A DNA stretch of 64,000 nt from Bradyrhizobium tropiciagri. GTDB taxonomy: Bacteria; Pseudomonadota; Alphaproteobacteria; Rhizobiales; Xanthobacteraceae. Below the pieces are notes generated by a model that was given only the letters and a program-made list of their open reading frames with translations, did no database searches and was not told the origin of the DNA. Of this stretch, positions 44,414 through 53,359 are shown in pieces. How positions within the stretch are numbered: position 1 is the first letter of the stretch; each line of letters starts with the position of its first letter. A program made the translations under genes and the position numbers. The DNA is taken from assembly GCF_001189845.1 (NCBI RefSeq), contig NZ_LFLZ01000025.1, forward strand, positions 56,742 to 120,741, written 5' to 3'.

Positions 44414-44435
44414 GGAGTCAAGTTCGTCACCAACC

Positions 44436-44539
44436 CCGTCATCCTGAGGCGCTCGCGAAGCGAGCCTCGAAGGATGAATCGGCCTCGCTGGTGCCGTCGA
44501 CCCTTCGAGGCTCGCTCCGCTCGCACCTCAGGGTGACGG
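44436..44539. repeat. Extragenic palindrome, family B copy 2
   Basis: CCGTCATCCTGAGGCGCTCG and an inverted end CACCTCAGGGTGACGG, with inner GAGCCTCGAAGGAT / CCTTCGAGGCTC arms. It lies between converging genes and may terminate both. Confidence 0.85.
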
Positions 44540-44570
44540 GGAGGGGCCGACGCGCGCAACCAAAACCAAC

Positions 44571-45365
44571 CTAATGCGTCGCGCCGCCTGCAATCGGATC
44601 GAGCCCGCTCTTGACCAGCGCGTCGCGCGCATCCGGTGAGGCGAGGAAGCTGATCAGTGCCTTGCCGGCGTCGGGCTCCTTCGAGACCGTCGCGATCCCG
44701 GCGGAGAACACCGTGATCTTCTGCAACGGCTCCGGCAGGGGGCCGACGATGTCGATGCCGCTAACCGGCTTCAGCTCGGAGATCTGCTGCAGGCCGATCT
44801 CGGCCTCGCCCTTGGCGACGATCTCGCCGACCGGGGTCGCCGGGATCATCTTCGCCTTGTCCTTCATCTGATCGGCGATGCCGAGCTTGCCGAACATCTC
44901 GGTCGAGACGTAGACGCCGCTGGCGCTGTCGGAATAGGCGACCGATTTCGCTGCGAGCAACGCCTGCTTGACGGTGTCGGCCGAGCTGATGTCCGGCCTC
45001 TGTGCGCCTGATTTGACCGCGATGCCGATCGGCGACTTCACGAGGTCGACACGGCTGTCGGCCACGACCTTGCCCTGCTTGATCAGGTCACCGAGTGCAT
45101 AGCCGACCATGATCAGCACGTCGGCGGGTTCGCCGCGGGCCAGCCGCACCGGAATGGCGTTCGTGGTCGTGCCCATCGACGGCCCGAAGGCGGTCACCAC
45201 CTCGTGCCCGGTCTTGCGCTCGAACTCCGGCACCAGCGCCTTGTAGGCCGCGGTCAGCCCGCCCGAGATCATGACATGGACCTCGGCGGCGGCTGCGGCT
45301 GAGGTGAAGGCGAGGGCGCCGACGACGGCGAGCGTGAGAGCACGAAAGGCGATAGGGGCGCGCAT
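44571..45365 (-). CDS. ModA-like solute-binding protein, second copy
   Basis: The 264-residue protein has a signal peptide (through SAAAAA, about residue 26) and ModA-type motifs: EVHVMISGGLTAAYKALVPEF, EPADVLIMVGYALGDLIKQG, KGEAEIGLQQISEL. It is a paralogue of the 13036-13827 protein and, like it, has no modBC partner. Possibly binds a different oxyanion or organic ligand. Confidence 0.82.
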   Translation of the reverse strand: MRAPIAFRALTLAVVGALAFTSAAAAAEVHVMISGGLTAAYKALVPEFERKTGHEVVTAFGPSMGTTTNAIPVRLARGEPADVLIMVGYALGDLIKQGKVVADSRVDLVKSPIGIAVKSGAQRPDISSADTVKQALLAAKSVAYSDSASGVYVSTEMFGKLGIADQMKDKAKMIPATPVGEIVAKGEAEIGLQQISELKPVSGIDIVGPLPEPLQKITVFSAGIATVSKEPDAGKALISFLASPDARDALVKSGLDPIAGGATH

Positions 45366-45454
45366 GGAGTTTCTCCCTGGACGATTCTTGGCAAGCGGGG
45401 GTCGTCGTGGCCGGGGAGACTATAGCTCGGGAAGAGGCGTGGCTAGTGATCCAC

Positions 45455-45539
45455 CGTCATTGCGAGCAAGCGAAGCAATCCATCGCGCCGCATTTGCGGA
45501 ACGATGGATTGCTTCGTCGCTTCGCTCCTCGCAATGACG
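45455..45539. repeat. Extragenic palindrome, family A copy 4
   Basis: CGTCATTGCGAGCAAGCG and CTCGCAATGACG arms with an inner AAGCAATCCA / TGGATTGCTT stem. It lies in the 188-base gap between the ModA-like and PHA depolymerase genes. Confidence 0.85.
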
Positions 45540-45553
45540 GGGAGAGAGCCCTC

Positions 45554-46777
45554 TCACGAATTCACATGCACGAAATCGCGCAGCAGCGGGTAGATCTCGT
45601 TGTTCCAGCGCTTGCCGGAAAACACGCCGTAATGGCCGACGCCGGCCTGCATGTGATGCACCTTGCGATAGGTGCGCACGCCGGTGCAGAGGTCCTGGGC
45701 GGCGAGCGTCTGGCCGATCGAGCAGATGTCGTCCTTCTCGCCTTCCACCGTCATCAGGCCCATGCGCCGGATCGCCGCCGGGTTCACCGGCCGGCCGCGG
45801 TGCATCAGCAGGCCCTGCGGCAACAGATGCTCCTGGAATACGTCGCGCACGGTCTCGATATAGAATTCCGCCGGCAGATCCATCACGGCGAAATATTCGT
45901 CATAGAACGTCTTGATCACCTCGGCCTTGTCGGTCTCGCCCTTGGCGAGATGGTCGGCGAGATCGATGTGCTGCTTGATGTGACGCTCGAGGTTCATCGA
46001 GACGAAGGCGGTGAGCTGAACGAAGCCGGGGTAGACCTGACGCAATGCGCCCTTGCACTGCATCGGCACGTAGTTGATCAGATTGTCCTCGAACCATTTG
46101 ATCGGCTTGCTCTTGGCGAATTCGTTCACCTTGGTCGGCTGGATCCGGGTGTCGATCGGGCCGGCCATCAGGGTCAGCGACGCCGGCCGCGCCGGATGAT
46201 TGTCCTCCGACATGATCGCGGCGGCCGCCAGCGCCGACACCGAAGGCTGGCAGATCGCTACCATATGCGCGCGCGGGCCGAGCTGGCCTAAGAAGTCGAT
46301 CAGATGGTCGGTGTAGTCCTCGAGCCCGAAGCGGCCTTCCTTGCGCGGGATGTCGCGCGGATTGTGCCAATCGGTGATGTAGACGTCGTGGTCCTGCAGC
46401 AGCGTCTTCACGGTGCCGCGCAGCAGCGTGGCGAAATGGCCGGACATCGGCGCCACCAGCAGCAACCGCGGCTGCTCCGGTCCGTCCACCTTCCTGAAAC
46501 GCAGCAGCGAGCCGAACGGCGTCGCATAGGCGACCTCCTCGGTCACCTGCAATTCCCTGTTGCCGACGGTGACGCTGCCGATGGCGTAGTCGGGGCGGGC
46601 GTAGCTCAGGGTGGAGCGCGAGATCAGCTCGAGCGCGGCGGCGAGCCGGCCGAAGGTCCGGTCGGAGGTGCCCCGCGGCACCAGATTGAGATAGCGCAAT
46701 GCCGCCGCGGCGCCGGTCCGCCACGGCGCCGTGAGGTCCATTTGGTTCTGATAGGCCTGGTACAGCATCGACATCAT
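45554..46777 (-). CDS. phaZ: Intracellular polyhydroxyalkanoate depolymerase
   Basis: The 407-residue protein degrades stored PHB. It opens MMSMLYQAYQNQMDLTAPWR, with VTEEVAYATPFGSLLRF and LLVAPMSGHFATLLRGTVK following. The nucleophile in intracellular depolymerases is a Cys rather than Ser; here it is in MVAICQPSVSALAA, and DDICSIGQT and a late HYGVFSG His complete the likely triad. Several in-frame ATGs (46783, 46777, 46774, 46768) are possible; 46777 is chosen for the GGGTGG site. No signal peptide. Divergent GST gene. Confidence 0.9.
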   Translation of the reverse strand: MMSMLYQAYQNQMDLTAPWRTGAAAALRYLNLVPRGTSDRTFGRLAAALELISRSTLSYARPDYAIGSVTVGNRELQVTEEVAYATPFGSLLRFRKVDGPEQPRLLLVAPMSGHFATLLRGTVKTLLQDHDVYITDWHNPRDIPRKEGRFGLEDYTDHLIDFLGQLGPRAHMVAICQPSVSALAAAAIMSEDNHPARPASLTLMAGPIDTRIQPTKVNEFAKSKPIKWFEDNLINYVPMQCKGALRQVYPGFVQLTAFVSMNLERHIKQHIDLADHLAKGETDKAEVIKTFYDEYFAVMDLPAEFYIETVRDVFQEHLLPQGLLMHRGRPVNPAAIRRMGLMTVEGEKDDICSIGQTLAAQDLCTGVRTYRKVHHMQAGVGHYGVFSGKRWNNEIYPLLRDFVHVNS

Positions 46778-46951
46778 ACGCATCCACCCGGTGGCCCGGT
46801 CTGCCAAGCAATATCGAGGCCAGAGGCGGGCCGGCTGCCCGGCAAATTGGCACGTGGCTTGCTGCGAAAATGACCGGCTCCCGGGGGTGCGGCGGTTGGA
46901 CCCGTGCGCAGGTCCGGGAGCTAAGGGCGCGTTCAGGCGTGAGGGACCGAT

Positions 46952-47608
46952 ATGGCGAAGGCGACACTCACCATCAGCAGCAAGAACTATTCGTCCTGGT
47001 CGCTGCGCGGCTGGCTGCTGGCGAAATTCGCCGGGCTGGAGTTCGAGGAGGTGGTCACCGCGCCCGATGATCCCTCGGCGCGGGCCGAGCTGCTGCTGCT
47101 GTCGTCCTCGATCCTGGTGCCCTGCCTGCGCCATGAGGGCGCAACCGTCTGGGATACGCTGGCAATCGGCGAATATCTCAACGAGATCATGCCGCATGCC
47201 GGGCTGTTGCCGGTGGACCGGATCCAGCGTGCGCATTGCCGCTCGATCTCGGGTGAAATCCATTCCGGCTTCACCACGCTGCGGTCGTCGCTGCCGGTCA
47301 ATCTCAAGGGGCATTTTCCCGGCTTCAAGATCTGGTCGCGGGCGCAGGCCGATATCGACCGGGTCTGCACCATCTGGGCCGATTGCCTCGGCAAGTCCGG
47401 GGGACCCTTTCTGTTCGGCGAGCGCCGCACCATGGCGGACGCGATGTATGCGCCCGTCGTGACCCGCTTCATGACCTATGACGTCAAGCTCGATCCTGTT
47501 CTTGCGGCCTATGCCCGGACCATCATGGCGATGCCCGATATGCAGGAATGGATCGAGGCTGCGAAGGCGGAGCCTGCCGACGTCGAGGAGCTCGAGGTCG
47601 AATATTAG
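46952..47608 (+). CDS. Glutathione S-transferase family protein
   Basis: The 218-residue protein has the thioredoxin-like N-terminal domain (LTISSKNYSSWSLRGWLLAKF, catalytic Ser likely at SSWS; LVPCLRHEGATVWDTLAIGEYL) and a helical C-terminal domain (FGERRTMADAMYAPVVTRF). It is the YfcF-like/zeta-like type. Its ATG is divergent from phaZ. Substrate unknown. Confidence 0.92.
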   Translation: MAKATLTISSKNYSSWSLRGWLLAKFAGLEFEEVVTAPDDPSARAELLLLSSSILVPCLRHEGATVWDTLAIGEYLNEIMPHAGLLPVDRIQRAHCRSISGEIHSGFTTLRSSLPVNLKGHFPGFKIWSRAQADIDRVCTIWADCLGKSGGPFLFGERRTMADAMYAPVVTRFMTYDVKLDPVLAAYARTIMAMPDMQEWIEAAKAEPADVEELEVEY

Positions 47609-47928
47609 GCAGCGCTCGCGCGGCCTGCCTGCGCCGGTGGCTCAAGCTCCAGGCAAGCGTTGCTCAATCGACGTGCCGTCGGCGTCAGGCATTGGGCGCT
47701 GCGCGGCGATCGAGCGCAGCGCGCGGCGAACGCAAATATGCGCCTCGCTCCAAATGCTTCCGCCACGATATCAGCGCATGGCGAGACCGATCGCCGCAGC
47801 ACAATCGGGCTGGCAAGGATTTCGCATAGCAACATTCGAGCTGTGACCGCGACGATGCGACGCTGCCGAAAATTTGGACGCTGAGCCCCGCCGCGATCTC
47901 GCGAACACGAGAACCGTGGAGGCTTGAA
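47609..47928. other. 320-base stretch without a recognised gene
   Basis: Short overlapping readings occur but all have poor codon use for this genome and no ribosome site. No terminator, repeat family member or promoter pair was recognised. It separates the GST and cupin genes. Confidence 0.4.
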
Positions 47929-48363
47929 ATGAACCAGCACGCCGTCGTCAGCAAATTCTCCCACGTCAAACCCGGTGACACCGAGTTCAAGGGCGGAGGT
48001 CTGCGCGACTTCTTCCTGTATCGCGATCTTGGCATTGCCGATGCCACCAGCGGGCAGGTGATCTGCCATCTGGTCAAGGCCAATCCCGACATGCCGCCGG
48101 AGCAGGGCACCGGCTGGCACAAGCATCTGTGCGACTTCCAGATCGTCATCATGACCAAGGGCTGGGCGCGCTTCATGTATGAGGACAAGGAGACGCTGGT
48201 CGAGGCCGGCGACGTCATCCACCAGCGGCCGGGCATCACGCACTACCTGTTCGATTACTCGAAGGACATGGAATACCTCGAGATCGTCAGCCCCGCCGAT
48301 TTCAAGACGGTGGATGTGCCGCCGGCGACCGAGACCGTGCCGCCGATCACGCCGTGGAAATGA
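47929..48363 (+). CDS. Cupin-domain protein
   Basis: The 144-residue protein is a single cupin: GTGWHKHLCDFQIVIMTKGW (motif 1, with the His pair and Glu replaced by Asp-Gln) and GDVIHQRPGITHYLFDYS (motif 2). Metal binding through H-x-H and the later His is plausible. No neighbours that tell the substrate. ATG follows GGAGGCTTGAA. Confidence 0.88.
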   Translation: MNQHAVVSKFSHVKPGDTEFKGGGLRDFFLYRDLGIADATSGQVICHLVKANPDMPPEQGTGWHKHLCDFQIVIMTKGWARFMYEDKETLVEAGDVIHQRPGITHYLFDYSKDMEYLEIVSPADFKTVDVPPATETVPPITPWK

Positions 48364-48393
48364 TCGCCAAGCAGGATCAGAGAGGGATCGCAA

Positions 48394-48531
48394 ATGTCGT
48401 CTGCGGAGGAATTAACCTTTGTTGTCGGCCGCTGGCTGCGGCCGATCGTCATGCTTCTGTATGTGGTGCGCCGTATCGGGCTGCTGACCACATCTAGCCG
48501 TGAACATCGGAGTACGCAGCTCAATCAGTGA
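48394..48531 (+). CDS. Possible small protein (45 aa)
   Basis: An ATG 7 bases after AGAGGG opens a 45-codon reading: MSSAEELTFVVGRWLRPIVM followed by a short hydrophobic stretch and a basic/polar tail. Codon use is not strongly biased. Weakly supported; it lies just behind the cupin gene. Confidence 0.25.
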   Translation: MSSAEELTFVVGRWLRPIVMLLYVVRRIGLLTTSSREHRSTQLNQ

Positions 48532-48606
48532 TTCGGACGCGGTTCGTTCCATCCGCGTTCCAAATCTTAAAGCGCACTGCGTGCGCGTCGCGTTTTGAAA
48601 CAGCAT

Positions 48607-48629
48607 GCATGGTCCCGGAAGGACCATGC
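48607..48629. terminator. Hairpin between converging genes
   Basis: GCATGGTCC (48607-48615) pairs with GGACCATGC (48621-48629) around CGGAA. It lies 22 bases after the leftward small gene, with TGTTTCAAAA further along that strand. Probable intrinsic terminator. Confidence 0.5.
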
Positions 48630-48651
48630 GCAAGAATGGCGCCTGATCGGC

Positions 48652-48876
48652 TCAGGCCATGCCCGGTTGCTTCTCGCGCGGCCTGCGCCAGGCGATGACG
48701 TTGGCTTCCAGCGCGCCACCTGTCGCGTCATTGCGCCACTGGCCGTCGACGAAGCGGCACGCGAACGGCAGCTGATACGTTCCGCTGTGATCCTCACAAA
48801 GCACTTCCACGCGTTGCTCCGGCGAAGGTTCGCCATTGCCGTCGAATTGCGCCAGCCGTTTTTCGCGCGTTGCCAT
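48652..48876 (-). CDS. Conserved hypothetical protein, 74 aa
   Basis: MATREKRLAQFDGNGEPSPE opens a 74-residue protein with CEDHSGTYQLPFACRFVDGQ and an alkaline tail. No domain was recognised; codon use is consistent with coding. ATG 48876 was chosen since upstream residues read as a non-coding extension. It may be a small cytosolic protein. Confidence 0.55.
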   Translation of the reverse strand: MATREKRLAQFDGNGEPSPEQRVEVLCEDHSGTYQLPFACRFVDGQWRNDATGGALEANVIAWRRPREKQPGMA

Positions 48877-49070
48877 ACGATCTGTCTCCACTGCCCAAGG
48901 TCGAGCCAAAAGGGGTCGAACCAAACAAAGTTCCGAAGGCCCCGTCCCCACGAGTAGTCCCCGTAATGGATGCAGCACACCGCTCGAATACGGTTTCAGT
49001 GTGGTATGTCTGCCCGGCTTTCAGCGTCGCGAGCACAAAACTGTGAATGACGCGTTTGATGGGGATGCCG

Positions 49071-49442
49071 ATGATCGCTCGTTTCGCTCTTGTCCTGCTC
49101 GTGCCGCTTGCGCTCGGCGTCGTCGGAACCGCGCATGCGCAGGACGTTCCCGGCATCGAGATCTGCACCGTCGAGAAGACAATGGAGCGGCGCACCAGCT
49201 GTCTGCAGAGCAATGTCGATTTTCTGCAGAAGACGATCAGCAAGCTCACGACGGATCATCAGCAGAAGCTCGACGCCGCCAACCGGCAGATCGACAGCCT
49301 GAAGAGTTCGCTCGCGACCTTGCAGAAGCTCGTCACCGATTTGCAGGCGGCGCAGGCCAAGCTGACCGAGGACATGAAGAAGAAAGCCGACGCGCCGCCG
49401 GCGAAGGATGCGGCGCCTGCGGCGAAGGACGCGACGAAGTAG
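49071..49442 (+). CDS. Exported coiled-coil protein
   Basis: The 123-residue protein has a signal peptide (MIARFALVLLVPLALGVVG to AHAQ, about residue 22), a CTVEKTMERRTSC pair, then a heptad-like helix (NVDFLQKTISKLTTDHQQKL to LTEDMKKK) and an Ala/Lys/Pro tail. GGGGATGCCG is its ribosome site; upstream ATGs exist at 49059 and 49047 but add only a short unlikely lead. Function unknown; probably a periplasmic oligomer. Confidence 0.75.
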   Translation: MIARFALVLLVPLALGVVGTAHAQDVPGIEICTVEKTMERRTSCLQSNVDFLQKTISKLTTDHQQKLDAANRQIDSLKSSLATLQKLVTDLQAAQAKLTEDMKKKADAPPAKDAAPAAKDATK

Positions 49443-49446
49443 GGAT

Positions 49447-49530
49447 CGTCATTGCGAGGAGCGAAGCGACGAAGCAATCCATCTCACCACACGTGGCGCT
49501 ATGGATTGCTTCGCTTCGCTCGCAATGACG
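49447..49530. repeat. Extragenic palindrome, family A copy 5
   Basis: CGTCATTGCGAGGAGCG and CTCGCAATGACG arms; inner AAGCAATCCAT / ATGGATTGCTT. It lies between converging genes. Confidence 0.85.
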
Positions 49531-49549
49531 CGGAAAGAGCCGGGGCTCT

Positions 49550-50656
49550 TCACGCCACCCGATACTTCTCCATCACGTCGCGATCCGGCTCGTAGCCGAG
49601 CCCGGGGCGGCCCTGCGGCACGGCGACGTGGCCCTTGGCGTCGACGTCGATGCGGTCGCCCCATAGGCAGGCGGGTCGCTTCATGAAGAACACCTCGATC
49701 ATCCCGGCGTCGCGGATCGCCATCAGATGCAACGTGGCGAGGAAGCCCGGCCCGAAATAGGGCGAGTGCGGAATCACCTGGACGCCGAACTCGTCGGCGA
49801 GCACGGCGACGCGCAGGAATTCGGTGACGCCGCCGACCTTGATCACCGATGGCTGCGCGTGACTGACGGCGCCCGCGGTCATCATCTGGCGGAATTGATG
49901 CACGGTGCAGGCGTTCTCGCCGGCGGCGATATCGAGCCGGCCTTCCCTGCGCACTTCCGCGAGTGTCGCAAAATCCTCCGGCGGCCAGACCGGCTCCTCC
50001 AGGAACATCGGCGCGGCCTGCTTGCAGTCGCGGGCGAATTGGATCGCGGCCGGCCCGTCCAGCGGGCAGTTCATGTCGACCATCAGCGGCACGGTGGGGC
50101 CGATCGCCTCGCGCGCGGCTGATACCGCGGGCACGGTGGTCTCGTGCAGCTTGATCGCGGAATAGCCAAGCTTGATCGCCTTCTTGCACTCGGCGGCGAT
50201 GTGGCTGGGATTGCCGATCCGCATCAGGCTCGCATAGGCCGGGATCGTGTTGCGTTTCGCGCCGCCGATCAGTTGATGCAGCGGCACGCCCTTCACCTTG
50301 CCGGCGAGATCCCACAGCGCGATGTCGAGCGCCGAGATTGCAAACATCGTGATGCCGTAGCGGCCGAACAGATGCAAATTGCGCTGGATCTGCTCCATCG
50401 CCGCTGGAATTTGGGCGGCGTCCGGCACCTCGAGGCCGCGGGCCTGCGGCGCGATCATCTCGGCCACCGCCGTGCAACTCGTCTTCGGACAGACATAGGC
50501 GAAGGCATCGCCCCAGCCGGTCAGGCCGGCATCGGTCGACACCTCGACCAGCACCATGTCGAGCGCCGAGATCGCGGATGCGCCCTGGCGGAAGCTCGCA
50601 GGGCCGGCGTCATAGGGAATGCGGATGTGATGGGCGCGGACGTCGGTGATTTTCAT
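49550..50656 (-). CDS. Mandelate racemase/muconate lactonizing enzyme family protein
   Basis: The 368-residue enolase-superfamily enzyme has metal ligands Asp194 (MVDMN), Glu220 (FLEEP) and Glu247 (AAGENA). Acid/base positions are Lys169 and His171 (AIKLHE), a K-x-H rather than K-x-K, and a late His (VIPHSPYFG). The K-x-H variant makes a named substrate unsafe; acid-sugar dehydration or epimerisation is the class expectation. No sugar-transport genes are adjacent, though a LivK-like receptor lies beyond the intergenic repeat. Confidence 0.9.
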   Translation of the reverse strand: MKITDVRAHHIRIPYDAGPASFRQGASAISALDMVLVEVSTDAGLTGWGDAFAYVCPKTSCTAVAEMIAPQARGLEVPDAAQIPAAMEQIQRNLHLFGRYGITMFAISALDIALWDLAGKVKGVPLHQLIGGAKRNTIPAYASLMRIGNPSHIAAECKKAIKLGYSAIKLHETTVPAVSAAREAIGPTVPLMVDMNCPLDGPAAIQFARDCKQAAPMFLEEPVWPPEDFATLAEVRREGRLDIAAGENACTVHQFRQMMTAGAVSHAQPSVIKVGGVTEFLRVAVLADEFGVQVIPHSPYFGPGFLATLHLMAIRDAGMIEVFFMKRPACLWGDRIDVDAKGHVAVPQGRPGLGYEPDRDVMEKYRVA

Positions 50657-50918
50657 TGTTGTTGTCCTTCCGATCGCAGGATGTAGCAGGATGTCCTTGG
50701 AGCGCGTGATTGCCGGACACTCTAGCCCAACTACGGCGAGCTTGCGCGCGGCTTTGCTCAGGTTCGCCCGGGTTCCGGCTGTTGCAAGTCTGCTTGTGAC
50801 AAGTCTTGCTTGCAAGAATCTTGCGCGTGACAAGAAACTTGCGCGTGAATCGTGTCGAAGGCGTGGATGCCCGGCGCAGGGCCGGGCATCATGAAGCCCA
50901 AAGTTGTGGAGGAAAGCC

Positions 50919-51021
50919 CCAAAGCGCGATGAGATTTGGGGTGAATCATCATCGCGCTTTGGCTCATTGTTTGAGCATGATCTGTCCGGAAAACCGCTTT
51001 ACACTTTTCCGGATCATGCTC
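50919..51021. repeat. Mosaic intergenic repeat with two hairpins, family F
   Basis: CCAAAGCGCGATGA (50919-50932) pairs perfectly with TCATCGCGCTTTGG (50949-50962). Next, GAGCATGATC (50973-50982) plus CCGGAAAA pair with TTTTCCGGATCATGCTC (51005-51021). The second arm abuts the stop codon of the leftward binding-protein gene, so it doubles as a terminator. It lies in the 364-base gap 50657-51020. Confidence 0.8.
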
Positions 51022-52259
51022 TAGCTGCTCTTCGCGCCGCTCATGACGGGGCCGAACCGCTCCCAGCTCTCGCCCTTGAAGCGCATCATCTGCAACTGCT
51101 CGATCGGTGCATAGTCGTCCGGCCCGGTCTTGATCTTGGTGCCGGGCAGATAGATCCCGATCTCGAAGTTGAGGCTGGCCGCCTGCTTCATCAGGTTGTC
51201 GCGGGTGAGGTTGTCGCCGCATTGCCGCAACACCTGCTCCAGCCCCTTGGCGACGCCGTAACCGAACACGGTGGAGGCGTCGTTCTGGTCGCCCTCGGGA
51301 TACCACTTGGTCATGAATGCGCGCCACTCGTTCATGGCCGGATCGTTCTTCCACTCGTGATCGGCAGGATCCTTCAGATACTGGGTCGAGAGGATGTCCT
51401 GGCTCGCCTCAAAGCCGGCCGGCTTCATCACGCCGCCGATCGAGACCGAGACGTTGGTCAGAAACTGGACCGGGTGCCAGTCGAGCTCGGCGGCCTTCTT
51501 GATCGCCTGCGCCGCGAATTTCGGCGTCGCGATGTTGACGAAGATGTCGGGGTTGGCGCCCTTGATCTGCACGATCTGCGAATCCACCGTCGGCGACGTG
51601 GTCTCGTAGGAGGATTCGACGACGATCAGTTTCTTGGCCTCTTCGCCCAGCCCCTCATGCAGGCCGATCAGATAGTCCTTGCCGAAATCGTCGTTCTGGT
51701 AGAGCACGCCGATGGTCTTGCCGGGATATTTCTGCAGGATGTATTTGGCATAGATGCGCGCCTCGACCTGGTAGCTGGGCTGCCAGCCCATGGTCCACGG
51801 AAAATTCTTCGGATCGTTCCACTTGGCGGCGCCGGTGGAGACGAACAGCTGCGGCACCCGCTTGCCGTTCATGTATTTCTGGATCGCGGTGTTGCCCGGC
51901 GTGCCCAGCGGATTGAAGATCAGCAGCACCTCGTCGCTCTCGACCAGCTTGCGGGCCTGCTCGACCATCTTCGGCGGGCTGTAGCCGTCGTCATAGGAGA
52001 CGAAGTTGACCTTGCGGCCGTTGATGCCGCCCTCGCTGTTGAGCTTGTTGAAATAGGCCGCTTCCGTCTTGCCGATCGTGGCATAGGCGGATGCCGGGCC
52101 CGAATAGGGCATGATGTTGCCGACCTTGATTTCGGTGTCGGTCGCGCCCGGATCGTATTTCTTCTGGGCGTTGGCTGCGCCGGCGACGGTGATCGTCAAA
52201 AGTCCGGCAAGCGCCGCTGATGCGACGCAGTTGGCATAGCTCAGGCGTTGGTGGTGCAT
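51021..52259 (-). CDS. Branched-chain amino acid ABC transporter-type substrate-binding protein, second copy
   Basis: The 412-residue protein has a signal peptide (through AANAQ, about residue 31) and TEIKVGNIMPYSGPASAYAT, GGINGRKVNFVSYDDGYSPP, QFLTNVSVSIGGVMKPAGFE. It resembles the 291-1487 protein along its whole length. No permease/ATPase beside it. GGGAGGACAAGG precedes the ATG. Ligand unknown. Confidence 0.92.
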   Translation of the reverse strand: MHHQRLSYANCVASAALAGLLTITVAGAANAQKKYDPGATDTEIKVGNIMPYSGPASAYATIGKTEAAYFNKLNSEGGINGRKVNFVSYDDGYSPPKMVEQARKLVESDEVLLIFNPLGTPGNTAIQKYMNGKRVPQLFVSTGAAKWNDPKNFPWTMGWQPSYQVEARIYAKYILQKYPGKTIGVLYQNDDFGKDYLIGLHEGLGEEAKKLIVVESSYETTSPTVDSQIVQIKGANPDIFVNIATPKFAAQAIKKAAELDWHPVQFLTNVSVSIGGVMKPAGFEASQDILSTQYLKDPADHEWKNDPAMNEWRAFMTKWYPEGDQNDASTVFGYGVAKGLEQVLRQCGDNLTRDNLMKQAASLNFEIGIYLPGTKIKTGPDDYAPIEQLQMMRFKGESWERFGPVMSGAKSS

Positions 52260-52498
52260 CCTTGTCCTCCCTGACATGCTGGCCGCGGCTCGTGCAGTCT
52301 TGATTTTCGGGCAGCTTGATGAGCCGTCGGATCGATGCATCTGCGAGTATGCACGATTGCAACGCTGTTGCCAGCGACCGCTTTGGGCTAAAATTTCGCA
52401 GAGCGGAACCACGGTTTCGCCGCGCGCAGCAAGGATTGTCAAATGCCGCGCGTCGCGGCCATGCATGATGCCCGCGCTTTGCAGGAAGGCCGTCGTCC

Positions 52499-53338
52499 AT
52501 GAATCCAGCCCAGAAGGCGCTCTGGTACATCGAAAGCCACCTGCGCACGTCGCTGACGCTCGATGATATCGCTGTCGTCGCCGGGGTCTCGCGCTTCCAT
52601 CTGGTGCGGGCGTTCGCGGAGGCGACCGGGTTCTCGGTGATGCGCTATGTGCGGGCGCGCCGCCTCAGCGAGGCCGCGCGCGAGCTCGCGGCCGGTGCGC
52701 CCGATATTCTCACGCTCGCGCTGGATGCGGATTACGGCTCCCACGAAGCATTCACCCGCGCGTTTCGCGACCATTTCGGCGTCACGCCGGAGACGGTGCG
52801 CGCGACGACGTGTCTGGCGACGCTCAAGCTCCAGGAGCCGATCACCATGATCTCGACCGCTCTCGATCATCTCGATCCGCCGCGCATCGCCACCGGCGAG
52901 GCCTTTCTCGTCGCCGGCGTCGGCGAGCGCTACAACCACGCCAACGACAGCACGGCCGGCATTCCGAACCAGTGGCATGGCTTCCACCAGCAATACGCGC
53001 ATATTCCGCGTCAGATCGGTAACGGCGCCTACGGCGTCTGCTGCAACGGCGACGATGCCGGCAATTTCGACTACATCGCGGGCGTCGAGGTCGCCGATTT
53101 CTCCGATCTGCCGCGCGAGTTCGCGCGCGTCCGGATCCCGGCGCAGAAATACGTGGTGTTCACCCACAAGGATCACATCTCCACCATCCGCCGTACCGTC
53201 AACACGATCTGGAATCGCTGGCTGCCGCAATCCGGCATGAAGGTCGCCGACGCGCCGAACTTCGAGCGCTACGACGAGAGGTTCGACGCGTCGACCGGCG
53301 TTGGCGGGCTCGAGATCTGGGTGCCGGTGAAGGAGTAG
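52499..53338 (+). CDS. AraC-family regulator with GyrI-like effector domain
   Basis: The 279-residue protein has the DNA-binding domain first (TLDDIAVVAGVSRFHLVRAF, LDADYGSHEAFTRAFRDHFG) and then a GyrI-like/SOUL-type ligand domain (LVAGVGERYNHAND, KYVVFTHKDHISTIRRTVNT, LEIWVPVKE). This order is like Rob and SbmC-type regulators. It diverges from the LivK-like gene over about 240 bases. The next gene, 57 bases on, encodes a transglutaminase-like protein and may be in the same transcript. Confidence 0.9.
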   Translation: MNPAQKALWYIESHLRTSLTLDDIAVVAGVSRFHLVRAFAEATGFSVMRYVRARRLSEAARELAAGAPDILTLALDADYGSHEAFTRAFRDHFGVTPETVRATTCLATLKLQEPITMISTALDHLDPPRIATGEAFLVAGVGERYNHANDSTAGIPNQWHGFHQQYAHIPRQIGNGAYGVCCNGDDAGNFDYIAGVEVADFSDLPREFARVRIPAQKYVVFTHKDHISTIRRTVNTIWNRWLPQSGMKVADAPNFERYDERFDASTGVGGLEIWVPVKE

Positions 53339-53359
53339 CGGCTTGTGTGGTGGTTGCGC

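Noticed and set aside
47605..48393. Minus strand reading opposite the cupin gene
   Set aside because: Antisense shadow; the cupin motifs are on the + strand.
26376..49530. Direct-repeat look of the family A palindromes as a CRISPR array
   Set aside because: Copies are thousands of bases apart with no regular spacers or cas genes.
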